From the NCBI GenBank assembly GCA_029243845.1, contig JAQWRF010000249.1:1-7150 (forward strand): a DNA stretch of 7,150 nucleotides, read 5' to 3'. Each line of letters opens with the position of its first letter. Position 1 is the first letter of the stretch. Shown piece after piece: positions 1-7,150 of this stretch. The notes beneath the pieces were generated by a model that was given only the letters and a program-made list of their open reading frames with translations, ran no database searches and was not told the origin of the DNA. This DNA comes from Planctomycetota bacterium (GTDB lineage Bacteria; Planctomycetota; UBA1135). A program made the translations under genes and the position numbers.

Positions 1-323
1 ACCTTATCGAGTGGGCCTCCAAGCTGAGGCTGAATGCGTTCCCAGCGAAAAGGTATACGGAACAAATCGACGCCCTCTTCCTGAAACCAATCGAATGTCC
101 ATGGCTTGTTATGGAAGTAATTTACACCCAAGACTCCTGGAGCTTCGTTGCAAAAGGACAGCGCCTCGCTACCGAATTCTGCTCCCGCGATAGTGACGCC
201 GAAATTCACCCGTTGCTGAACGCTAGGTTGAGCACTCGGCTCAGAGGTTTGAGCTGTAGCTTTTGGGGCTTCACCGCATCCGCTAACTAACATAGTTAAA
301 AGTATCCACTTCCTGCATGACAT
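1..323 (-). CDS. Partial lipoprotein, likely family 5 glycoside hydrolase (N-terminal part)
   Basis: The reading frame opens at an ATG at 323 and runs off the left edge without a stop, giving 107 complete codons. The N-terminus is a short basic and hydrophobic signal (MSCRKWILLTMLVSGC) with a lipobox V-S-G-C, so Cys16 is the probable lipidation site. A linker rich in Gln, Pro, Ser and Thr (residues 18-37) leads into RVNFGVTIAGAEFG (38-51), PGVLGVNYF (62-70) and GVDLFRIPFRWERIQP (84-99). The last two resemble the first strands of the barrel in cellulase-family (GH5) enzymes, where the R-[IV]-P-F-x-W/M-E-R motif follows a helix. Inferred role: an exported, membrane-anchored polysaccharide-cleaving enzyme. 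The catalytic glutamates lie outside the window, so activity and substrate cannot be judged. A TGA lies in frame seven codons upstream, so 323 is the first ATG available. No Shine-Dalgarno sequence precedes it. The gene diverges from the radical SAM gene and has no evident link to the oxidase genes. Confidence 0.72.
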   Translation of the reverse strand, partial: MSCRKWILLTMLVSGCGEAPKATAQTSEPSAQPSVQQRVNFGVTIAGAEFGSEALSFCNEAPGVLGVNYFHNKPWTFDWFQEEGVDLFRIPFRWERIQPQLGGPLDK

Positions 324-337
324 AGTAAAATTGTAGC
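324..337. promoter_or_regulatory. 14-bp divergent intergenic region with candidate overlapping -10 elements
   Basis: Only 14 bases separate the two divergent start codons. On the plus strand TAAAAT (326-331) matches the sigma70 -10 consensus at five of six positions. On the minus strand TGCTACAAT reads from 338 down to 330, an extended -10 form with five of six matches in the hexamer. Each hexamer ends six bases before its own ATG, so initiation at the usual distance would fall on or next to the start codon and give leaderless or nearly leaderless messages. That agrees with the absence of a Shine-Dalgarno sequence before either gene. No convincing -35 box is seen on either side. AT-rich spacers produce such hexamers by chance, so the call is tentative. 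Confidence 0.3.
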
Positions 338-1216
338 ATGCTCAATTACCAAGGTGCGGTATTTCGTCCGCCTTCCGAGGCGAATAGTTTGATTTTGCAG
401 GCCACACTGGGCTGCAGCTGGAACCGCTGTACTTTCTGCGCCATGTATCGCGAAAAGAAATTTAGTGTGCGGAAGATAGATGAGCTTAAAGCCGAAATTG
501 ATTCGGTGGCAAGAGACTTCAGCGCTCCGCGCAAGGTGTTTTTAGCTGACGGCGACGCATTGATGGCAAAGGCTTCCTTTCTGGCTGAATTGTGCGACTA
601 TCTGAATGCCACCTGGCCAGATCTCCAGCGCATTACCTGCTATGCCTCGCCGCAAGCCTTGGCGGTGCGTAAAGTTGAAGAAATGGCGATGCTACGCGAA
701 AAGAAACTGACTCAGTACTACCTCGGCATCGAATCGGGTAACGACCAAGTGCTGAGCGATCTCGACAAAGGGGTTGACGGTGATGAAATGATTCGCGTGG
801 CGTTACGTGCGCACGAAGCTGGCGTCAAGCTTAGCACTATGATTTTGCTCGGGGCCGGAGGACATGCTCTTAGTCGACAGCATGCGATTGATTCGGCACG
901 GGTGGTAAGTGCCATTAACCCGCGCTTCGTTTCCACGCTGGTGATGACTCCGACAGAGAACACGCCGCTATTCGATGCCGATTTACGTGGCGAGGTCGAC
1001 CATCTTTCACCGATAGAGTTGGCTGCCGAGTTGCGCGAGTTTGTCGATCACCTCGATGTTGATGGCTGCATTTTCCGCAGTAACCACGCTAGTAATTACC
1101 TTACCTTGGCCGGGACATTCCCTAAAGACAAAGATGCGCTACTCGACGTGCTTAATCGCGTCCTCGCGGATCCATCTAATGCAGCGTTTAGGCCTGAGTG
1201 GATGCGAGCCCTTTAA
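338..1216 (+). CDS. Radical SAM protein, CX4CX2C type, function unassigned
   Basis: This 292-residue protein belongs to the radical SAM superfamily. Cys26, Cys31 and Cys34 in GCSWNRCTFC form the site for the 4Fe-4S cluster that cleaves S-adenosylmethionine. Four residues separate the first two cysteines instead of the usual three. Other landmarks are the opening YQGAVFRPPSEANSLILQ (4-21), VFLADGDALM (67-76), YYLGIESGNDQVL (127-139, a strand that commonly contacts SAM) and ILLGAGG (169-175). They match a family of roughly 290-residue proteins, often annotated only as radical SAM protein, that opens with a similar 'RPPSEA' segment and GCSxNxCTFC motif. The reaction is unknown. There is no B12-binding or SPASM-like extension and length looks complete. 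The start at 338 is supported by conservation of the first residues; no ribosome binding site is visible. The TAA stop overlaps that of the converging methyltransferase gene. The context gives no reliable clue to the substrate. Confidence 0.88.
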   Translation: MLNYQGAVFRPPSEANSLILQATLGCSWNRCTFCAMYREKKFSVRKIDELKAEIDSVARDFSAPRKVFLADGDALMAKASFLAELCDYLNATWPDLQRITCYASPQALAVRKVEEMAMLREKKLTQYYLGIESGNDQVLSDLDKGVDGDEMIRVALRAHEAGVKLSTMILLGAGGHALSRQHAIDSARVVSAINPRFVSTLVMTPTENTPLFDADLRGEVDHLSPIELAAELREFVDHLDVDGCIFRSNHASNYLTLAGTFPKDKDALLDVLNRVLADPSNAAFRPEWMRAL

Positions 1217-1806
1217 GCCTTCGTTGCAACTAGCCAAATGAAGTGGTCGCCAATAATGCGTGACTGACTCAGCCTAAACCCGATACTCTGTAATGCACTT
1301 TGCAATGCTATCGCGGTAAAACGATTTTCTTTGGGGTGGTCCATACGCCTTCCCCACCACGAACCTTCAATTAGGCCTGGCAAGCTTTCGGCGATCAACA
1401 ACTGTGCATTCGGTTTCATGACACGATGCACCTCGCGGATGGCCGCCGGCCAATCATCGATGTGATGAAAAACTTGATAATCAAAAACCAGGTCATAGCT
1501 GGCATCGGCTGCAGGTATTTGTGTTGCCGAATGATTGCGAAGCTGGATATTTCTTAATTTATCTGTGGCAAGACGACTGCGCTCTAACATGCGTTCATCG
1601 GTATCAAAAGCATCGACTTTGCCAGCGCCAAATTCTGACACCGCTAATTTTATTCCATGGCCTTGGCCGCATCCGATATCTAAAGCATGGCCTTCAGGGC
1701 AATCAATCGCGCCAAGCTTGCGCCACTGTCTAATATCAACCTGCTCTTGAACTAAGCGCCTGAGGGCTCCAGTGAGCAACCCGAACTCAAACGAGTTGAG
1801 TTTCAT
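1213..1806 (-). CDS. Class I SAM-dependent methyltransferase, last gene of the oxidase operon
   Basis: The 197-residue protein has the Rossmann-type methyltransferase signature. Motif I is ALDIGCGQGHG (41-51), which wraps the SAM methionine moiety. The acidic end of strand 2 is VDAFDTD (64-70), with Asp68 placed to bind the ribose. YDLVFDYQVFHHIDDW (104-119) forms motif IV and the following loop, and HRVMKPNAQLLIAES (127-141) the next helix and strand. It resembles the UbiE/Methyltransf_11 group, but no substrate motif is recognisable and no transmembrane segment is present, so it is probably cytosolic. Its ATG shares one base with the TAA of the upstream subunit III-like gene (TAATG). No Shine-Dalgarno sequence is seen, so translation is probably coupled. 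The stop is formed by the same TTAA as the stop of the converging radical SAM gene. Placement suggests joint expression with the oxidase. Whether it modifies an oxidase subunit, a quinone or something unrelated cannot be told. The methyltransferase call is firm; the substrate is unknown. Confidence 0.88.
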   Translation of the reverse strand: MKLNSFEFGLLTGALRRLVQEQVDIRQWRKLGAIDCPEGHALDIGCGQGHGIKLAVSEFGAGKVDAFDTDERMLERSRLATDKLRNIQLRNHSATQIPAADASYDLVFDYQVFHHIDDWPAAIREVHRVMKPNAQLLIAESLPGLIEGSWWGRRMDHPKENRFTAIALQSALQSIGFRLSQSRIIGDHFIWLVATKA

Positions 1807-2627
1807 TAATACTTGATTTTATCAAAACTACTGGCGAACTGACCTAGGTGCAAGGTGCCGGCAAACATTAATGCAATCAATAACAGTCCTTGAGCTACAC
1901 CCCAACGCAAAGCGGTTTTTTGAGTTTTAAGTTCTTCGCCACGTGCCCATATATGTAAAAAAGCTACTGGCAATAATAATGAGAACAGCGCAAATGATTT
2001 TTCTCCGCGCTTCCAGAGCAAGCGGATCGCCATAACTTGATACGCCAGCACAACAAGCAGCAACAATACGCATACACCTACGGACAAAGGCGCCAAGAAA
2101 GATTGCTCGGGATTAGGGATGCGAATAGCAAACAGATTGAGCAAAATACCCACCCATGTCACACCTAAAAAATGCCAATACACCGCGTGATTGCGCAAGC
2201 GCTGAACAAGCTCTTCTCCACCGTTCTTAAACGACAGTAAACTTACGATGCTGTAAACCAAGCCGCCAAAAACGTGTACGGCGTGCAACGCCGTCAGTAA
2301 GTAGAAATTGAAGGCGTACATCGGATGCACGCTGGCGCTCGCTTCAGAGTCGCTCAAGTCGCGCCAGACAAAGGTTTGGCACACGAGGAACACAGCACCT
2401 AAAAACAAGGTCGCTTTAACGGCAGACGCCGTACCTTTTTCTGCGAAATAGCTCACCGCTGCCAGGAGCAGAGTTGAGGCTATAAGCAATAAAGGGAGAT
2501 TAGGAAGCGCCCCCCCCGTCGGTCCCATGTCACGGAAATACCATCCGCAAAACATGGTACCTATAAACAGCGGAGCTAGCGAAGCAATTAAGACTCGCAG
2601 TCCCAGGCTGCTTATTGGGTTACTCAC
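1806..2627 (-). CDS. Divergent cytochrome c oxidase subunit III-like membrane protein with C-terminal extension
   Basis: This 273-residue protein is very hydrophobic, with about eight predicted membrane segments (near residues 9-29, 44-62, 70-88, 105-132, 148-168, 178-204, 211-228, 240-262). The central part matches the heme-copper oxidase subunit III fold: LTALHAVHVFGG (111-122) corresponds to the family's LTGLHGxHVxxG helix, and YWHFLGVTWVGILLNLF (150-166) to YWHxVDxxWxxLF. It is a paralogue of the coxC product in the same operon. Two acidic family positions are lost: QTFVW (84-88) has Val where subunit III has Glu, and WHFLG has Gly where the family has Asp. The last 100 residues add about three helices that ordinary subunit III lacks. 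The start is GTG at 2627, because a TAG lies immediately before it in frame. It overlaps coxD by 8 bases and is joined to the methyltransferase by TAATG. Likely role: an accessory or structural membrane subunit of this oxidase, inferred from family and position. Confidence 0.75.
   Translation of the reverse strand: MSNPISSLGLRVLIASLAPLFIGTMFCGWYFRDMGPTGGALPNLPLLLIASTLLLAAVSYFAEKGTASAVKATLFLGAVFLVCQTFVWRDLSDSEASASVHPMYAFNFYLLTALHAVHVFGGLVYSIVSLLSFKNGGEELVQRLRNHAVYWHFLGVTWVGILLNLFAIRIPNPEQSFLAPLSVGVCVLLLLVVLAYQVMAIRLLWKRGEKSFALFSLLLPVAFLHIWARGEELKTQKTALRWGVAQGLLLIALMFAGTLHLGQFASSFDKIKY
2510..2517 (-). repeat. G8 homopolymer inside the subunit III-like gene
   Basis: Eight consecutive cytosines on the plus strand give a G8 run on the coding strand, spanning codons for Thr-Gly-Gly-Ala at residues 37-40 of the subunit III-like protein. 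The frame is intact as given. A gain or loss of one G would truncate the protein early. The run lies in a loop between the first two membrane segments. Confidence 0.9.
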
Positions 2628-2982
2628 CTAGTTGTTGCTCTGCAATTTCGTTAGCCTTGAAATCTTTAACGTGCTCTTGATAGCTTTCTGCATCAAGAGC
2701 TACGAAGGCCAAAAATATTCCGACGCACATTACTGAAAACAAAAAGATCATGCCGTGAAACGGGCGATCGTATTTAAGGTGCATAAAAAACAAGCAAACC
2801 AATGAAGCTTTGCAAGTAGCGATAATCATAGCCACTGCTAAGTCGGCGCCGTACATATCGGCTTTACCGGTAATTACCGTAAGAATGGTTAGCGCAACTA
2901 AGCAGCCAAAAACCTTAATCAATATGCTTAAAGGAAGCACGTGACCGATGTGCCCTTCTGAACCGTGTGAGGAATCTGACAT
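2620..2982 (-). CDS. coxD: Cytochrome c oxidase subunit IV, prokaryotic type
   Basis: This 120-residue membrane protein matches the small prokaryotic subunit IV family (COX4_pro type). A His-rich hydrophilic start (residues 1-14) precedes HVLPLSILIKVFGCLVALTI. Three membrane segments lie near 17-37, 46-67 and 77-96. The hallmark is the second helix ending, KASLVCLFFMHLKYDRPF (58-75), where the FFMHLxYDRPF motif is typical of the family. A charged C-terminal tail (98-120) follows. The subunit packs against the core of the oxidase and is thought to help assembly or stability; it binds no redox cofactor. The ATG at 2982 lies two bases after the coxC stop. No good Shine-Dalgarno sequence is visible, so coupling with coxC is likely. 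Its own stop falls inside the next gene. Length is normal for the family. Confidence 0.9.
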   Translation of the reverse strand: MSDSSHGSEGHIGHVLPLSILIKVFGCLVALTILTVITGKADMYGADLAVAMIIATCKASLVCLFFMHLKYDRPFHGMIFLFSVMCVGIFLAFVALDAESYQEHVKDFKANEIAEQQLGE

Positions 2983-2984
2983 AA

Positions 2985-3733
2985 TTAACTAATGAGGTAG
3001 AGTAATGGAAAGAGGAAAATCCAGATGAGGTCAACTAAGTGCCAGTACAAGGCAATGAAGTCGACCGCAGCAAAGTTTTTAGGGCCGAATTCGCCACGCA
3101 AGTTTCGTATCAACAGCCAAGTCAACAAAATCATACCAATCAAAACGTGGATGCCGTGCAATCCTGTCAAACAAAAGTAAACACCAAAGAAGATGCCTAG
3201 TTTTTGACGAAACTCTGGATCGAGGTCTTTTACCGCTGCAGAGAACTCTCCGTCTGGGTTGGACCAAGCTTTGCTGTGAGCCGCAATTTCTGGATCGACT
3301 TTGCTAGCGTCTAGCTGAAAAATGGAATGCTCGTGTCCGCCCCACAAAGTTCCTTCGTGGAATTTATGGCCGTACTCTTCGGCTTTAATCACCATGAATC
3401 CTGCTGCGCAAATCAAGGTAATGATTAAGTTGATCGTAAGCATCTTGGTTTCACCTAACATCGCATTGCGTACGCCCCAGGCGATTGTGAAGGAACTAAG
3501 CAGCAACACCAGTGTGTTTAGCGCACCAAGATTGGTATCTAAGTATTGCGAAGCAAACTGAAATACCTCTGGGTAGTTGTCGCGGTACATCGTGTAAGCG
3601 ACGAACAGCGCACTAAAAAACAATACCTCCGTTAAAAGGAATGTCCAGATACCAAGCTTGCCCGAATCAAACTGCTGTTCGGCAGTTTCGAAGTGATGAG
3701 CTACTCCTTCTGGGTGGTTATCATGAGAGCTCA

Positions 3734-3734
<1 letters not shown>
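2985..3734 (-). CDS. coxC: Cytochrome c oxidase subunit III
   Basis: This 249-residue subunit III has five membrane segments (near 28-48, 69-87, 99-117, 181-206, 224-246), the short bacterial form without the two extra N-terminal helices of mitochondrial subunit III. Conserved landmarks are [20 protein letters not shown] (25-44), KAEEY (117-121, containing the family Glu at 120), [13 protein letters not shown] (189-201) and [18 protein letters not shown] (230-247). Subunit III stabilises the catalytic core and supports proton uptake; it holds no metal. Residues 128-180 form a long hydrophilic loop between helices 3 and 4. I place the start at 3734 rather than at an in-frame ATG at 3767: the inner ATG has a strong Shine-Dalgarno sequence at the right distance, overlaps the coxA stop as TAATG, and begins with [10 protein letters not shown], the usual kind of start. 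The outer ATG would add residues read from inside coxA and has no such signal. Confidence 0.93.
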
Positions 3735-5449
<1,715 letters not shown>

Positions 5450-5456
5450 TTCTTTT

Positions 5457-6461
5457 CTACTCGGTTAGCGATTTCAGATAAGCGGTGATATTCGAGATAT
5501 CATCATCGCTGAGTTGACCTGCAAACGAAGTCATTGGAACATTTTCGAAGCCAACAACGATGTCAGCACTAGGGTCGAGGATCGACCTGCGTATGTAATT
5601 GTCGTCGATAGTAACAGTACCGCCAACGATGTTTTCGATAGTACCGTACTTGCCGTTGAGGGCTGGGCCAATCTTTGTCGAACCATCTACCGCGTGGCAA
5701 GCTGTACACTTAGCGCTAAACAAGCGCTTGCCTTTGTCGACAGGCGAAGCATTTGGATCTTCTTGATTTTCTTTTAGCCACACTGCAAAATCTTCTTCGC
5801 TCACAACGTGAACTTTCGAAAGCATGCGTGAGTGTTTGGTGCCGCAGTATTCGGTACAGAAAATCGGGAAGTCGCCCAGTTCAATTGCGTTAAACCACAC
5901 ATCGGTATAGCGCCCAGGAACAACGTCCATCTTGACGCGGAAGTTTGGGATAGAGAAGGAGTGCAATACATCAGACGACTCGAGGCGAATGCGTACGTTC
6001 TTGCCTAATGGCACAAATAGACCCTTACCTTGATATTCTCCGGCGTCAATAAAGCCGAATGAACTCGCACCGTTCGGGTACTCGAATTCCCATTGCCACT
6101 TAGAGGCCTTGGCGTGAATTTCGTAAGAATCAGCCGGAGGAGTTCTGCGTTCTGTGAAATCTTCGAAGCCGTACCAGAACATCATCACCATAAAAATGGA
6201 GGGGACGACCGACCACACAATCTCGATACGGGTTGAGTGATGCGGAGAGTCCTCTGGAGTCATCCCCACTTTCGAACGGCGGTAGCGCCAGGCGAAAATA
6301 GCGGTCGCTAAAACAATCGTAATGAAAGCGAAAAGCGACACGTAGAAGATGAAGTAAAAGATGAAGTCAACCGTTGCGGCATTTGCGGATGCCTGCGAAG
6401 GGAAGAAAAAATCTTCCTTCTGGTGTTGGAGCATCATGCTTAAAAGGGTGTACATATTCAT
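5457..6461 (-). CDS. coxB: Cytochrome c oxidase subunit II fused to cytochrome c (caa3 type)
   Basis: This 334-residue subunit receives electrons and passes them to subunit I. Two membrane helices lie near 33-57 and 81-98. The periplasmic cupredoxin domain (about 112-225) carries the CuA site: His167 (VLHSFSIP), Cys202, Glu204, Cys206, His210 and Met213 in [12 protein letters not shown]. The aromatic stretch [11 protein letters not shown] (121-131) is the usual electron entry patch. A class I cytochrome c domain (about 240-334) has CTACH (252-256) for heme c and Met310 in [13 protein letters not shown] as the probable sixth ligand. The fusion lets the enzyme accept electrons through its own heme. 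The ATG at 6461 overlaps the SCO stop as ATGA. Relatives often begin just before a segment like FFFPSQAS (18-25), so Met3, Met9 or Met10 are also possible. None has a clear ribosome binding site. No cleavable signal peptide or lipobox is apparent. Confidence 0.95.
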   Translation of the reverse strand: MNMYTLLSMMLQHQKEDFFFPSQASANAATVDFIFYFIFYVSLFAFITIVLATAIFAWRYRRSKVGMTPEDSPHHSTRIEIVWSVVPSIFMVMMFWYGFEDFTERRTPPADSYEIHAKASKWQWEFEYPNGASSFGFIDAGEYQGKGLFVPLGKNVRIRLESSDVLHSFSIPNFRVKMDVVPGRYTDVWFNAIELGDFPIFCTEYCGTKHSRMLSKVHVVSEEDFAVWLKENQEDPNASPVDKGKRLFSAKCTACHAVDGSTKIGPALNGKYGTIENIVGGTVTIDDNYIRRSILDPSADIVVGFENVPMTSFAGQLSDDDISNITAYLKSLTE

Positions 6462-6538
6462 GCTACTGGTTTATTTGATTTACTCGGGCCTTGGGTGTAC
6501 ATGGGCTTATTTGATTCACTCGGTCCTTGGCGGTGCAT
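6446..6538. repeat. Imperfect tandem duplication at the SCO/coxB junction
   Basis: Two adjacent 36-bp units, 6467-6502 and 6503-6538, agree at 29 of 36 positions by my count. On the minus strand they encode two consecutive 12-residue units at the SCO C-terminus, MHRQGPSESNKP and MYTQGPSKSNKP, identical at nine residues. The first ten bases of the second-read unit, ATGTACACCC, occur again 47 bases further on (6446-6455), as codons 3-6 of coxB. The junction thus holds two full units and a fragment of a third. Confidence 0.85.
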
Positions 6539-7150
6539 CCAAACCAAGAAAGTAATTAGGAGTACTCCGACAAATGTCATCACATACTTTGTAATGATCC
6601 AAGCGTTGGCGACAAAAGTGCCGGACGCAGCGTCGTAAGAAAAACAGCGCAAGATCAAAGCATCGACGGTTGACACGAATTTCGAGTCAGCTGTTTCCGC
6701 CATCGACAAGCGCAGTGTGCTCGGCTGGTATTCGATGCCATAAAGGTATCGTGCCACCTGAGCTTTAGGGTCGAGAAGAGTGAGGACGGCAGTGTGCGCA
6801 TACTCATTTTTATTTTCGACGAAGTTGTAGGTAAAGCCAATTGCTTTGGCTACGGCGCGAATGTCTGCTTCGCTGCCACGCAAAAAATGCCAACCGTCGG
6901 AAGCTGTTGGAGCATCATACTTTGACAAAATCTTAGTGCGGAAACCTTGTGCCATCTCTTCGGTTTCGCTTGGGTCAAGGCTGATCGTTATGACTTGAAA
7001 CTGCTTACCGACCTGCCAATCGTCTAACTGATTCAAGGTGCTAACGAATCCATCCAGCTGTAAATTGCACAGCTGCGGGCAATTGGCATAGTTCAAGGTG
7101 AGCACCACGGGGCGCTCGCCATCAAAGTATTGCGAAAGCGGCGCGGTGTT
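6458..7150 (-). CDS. SCO1/SenC-family copper chaperone for oxidase assembly (5' end missing)
   Basis: The frame stays open to the right edge, so 230 residues are visible and the N-terminus is outside the window. A GTG at 7108 is not the real start, because the upstream residues NTAPLSQYFDGERP continue family similarity (PLSxYFDGxRPVVL). The thioredoxin-like domain has NCPQLC with Cys24 and Cys28 (visible numbering) and a downstream His119 (EYAHTAVL). These are the three copper-binding residues of SCO proteins, which metallate or reduce the CuA site of subunit II. DPKAQVARYLYGIEYQPSTLRL (127-148) and DALILRCFSYDAASG (163-177) match the longer SCO form found with caa3 operons. A membrane helix follows near 185-204, then a short tail made of two 12-residue repeats ending in VA. 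The TGA overlaps the coxB ATG, so expression is probably coupled to its client subunit. Confidence 0.93.
   Translation of the reverse strand, partial: NTAPLSQYFDGERPVVLTLNYANCPQLCNLQLDGFVSTLNQLDDWQVGKQFQVITISLDPSETEEMAQGFRTKILSKYDAPTASDGWHFLRGSEADIRAVAKAIGFTYNFVENKNEYAHTAVLTLLDPKAQVARYLYGIEYQPSTLRLSMAETADSKFVSTVDALILRCFSYDAASGTFVANAWIITKYVMTFVGVLLITFLVWMHRQGPSESNKPMYTQGPSKSNKPVA

Noticed and set aside
11..193. Plus-strand open frame of 60 codons at the left edge
   Set aside because: It lies antisense to the lipoprotein gene, whose minus-strand translation has a lipobox and glycoside hydrolase motifs; the plus-strand product shows nothing recognisable.
6458..7108. SCO gene complete within the window, starting at a GTG at 7108
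   Set aside because: Residues upstream of the GTG (PLSQYFDGERP) are typical of the family, and the frame is open to the edge. The N-terminal membrane anchor or signal is also missing from the visible part.

Overview
The window is dominated by a compact, single-strand gene cluster for an aerobic respiratory terminal oxidase of the caa3 kind: an aa3-type heme-copper cytochrome c oxidase whose subunit II carries its own cytochrome c domain. It suggests an aerobic Gram-negative bacterium of moderate GC content. The order SCO, coxB, coxA, coxC, coxD, with subunit II fused to cytochrome c and a YSHPxVY-type subunit I, resembles clusters I associate with Planctomycetota, Myxococcota, Bdellovibrionota, Acidobacteriota and some Gammaproteobacteria. 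The sequence alone does not decide the phylum.

Layout, left to right. (1) Positions 1-323, minus strand: the 5' end of a lipoprotein resembling a family 5 glycoside hydrolase, running off the left edge. (2) Fourteen bases away and divergent, 338-1216 plus strand: a radical SAM protein with a CX4CX2C cluster motif. (3) Tail to tail with it, sharing a TTAA that supplies both stop codons, 1213-1806 minus strand: a class I SAM methyltransferase. (4) From 1806 to the right edge, all minus strand and read right to left: SCO copper chaperone (partial), coxB, coxA, coxC, coxD and a second, divergent subunit III-like membrane protein. The methyltransferase follows this last gene.

The minus-strand genes from SCO to the methyltransferase are almost certainly one transcript. 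Every junction is an overlap or a gap of at most 7 bases: ATGA for SCO/coxB, a 7-base gap for coxB/coxA, TAATG for coxA/coxC, a 2-base gap for coxC/coxD, an 8-base overlap for coxD/subunit III-like, and TAATG for subunit III-like/methyltransferase. The promoter must lie beyond the right edge. SCO would deliver copper to the CuA centre of CoxB. CoxB passes electrons from its own heme c and CuA to heme a and the heme a3/CuB site of CoxA. CoxC, CoxD and probably the subunit III-like protein complete the membrane complex. Cox11/CtaG, SURF1 and the heme A/O synthases are not in the window.

I see no CRISPR array, transposon, tRNA, rRNA or defence system, and nothing that amounts to a wholly new system. 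The points most worth a second look are the subunit III paralogue that has lost the family's key acidic residues and gained C-terminal helices, the methyltransferase coupled to the oxidase operon, a duplicated segment at the SCO/coxB junction, and the 14-base divergent start region with overlapping candidate -10 elements.
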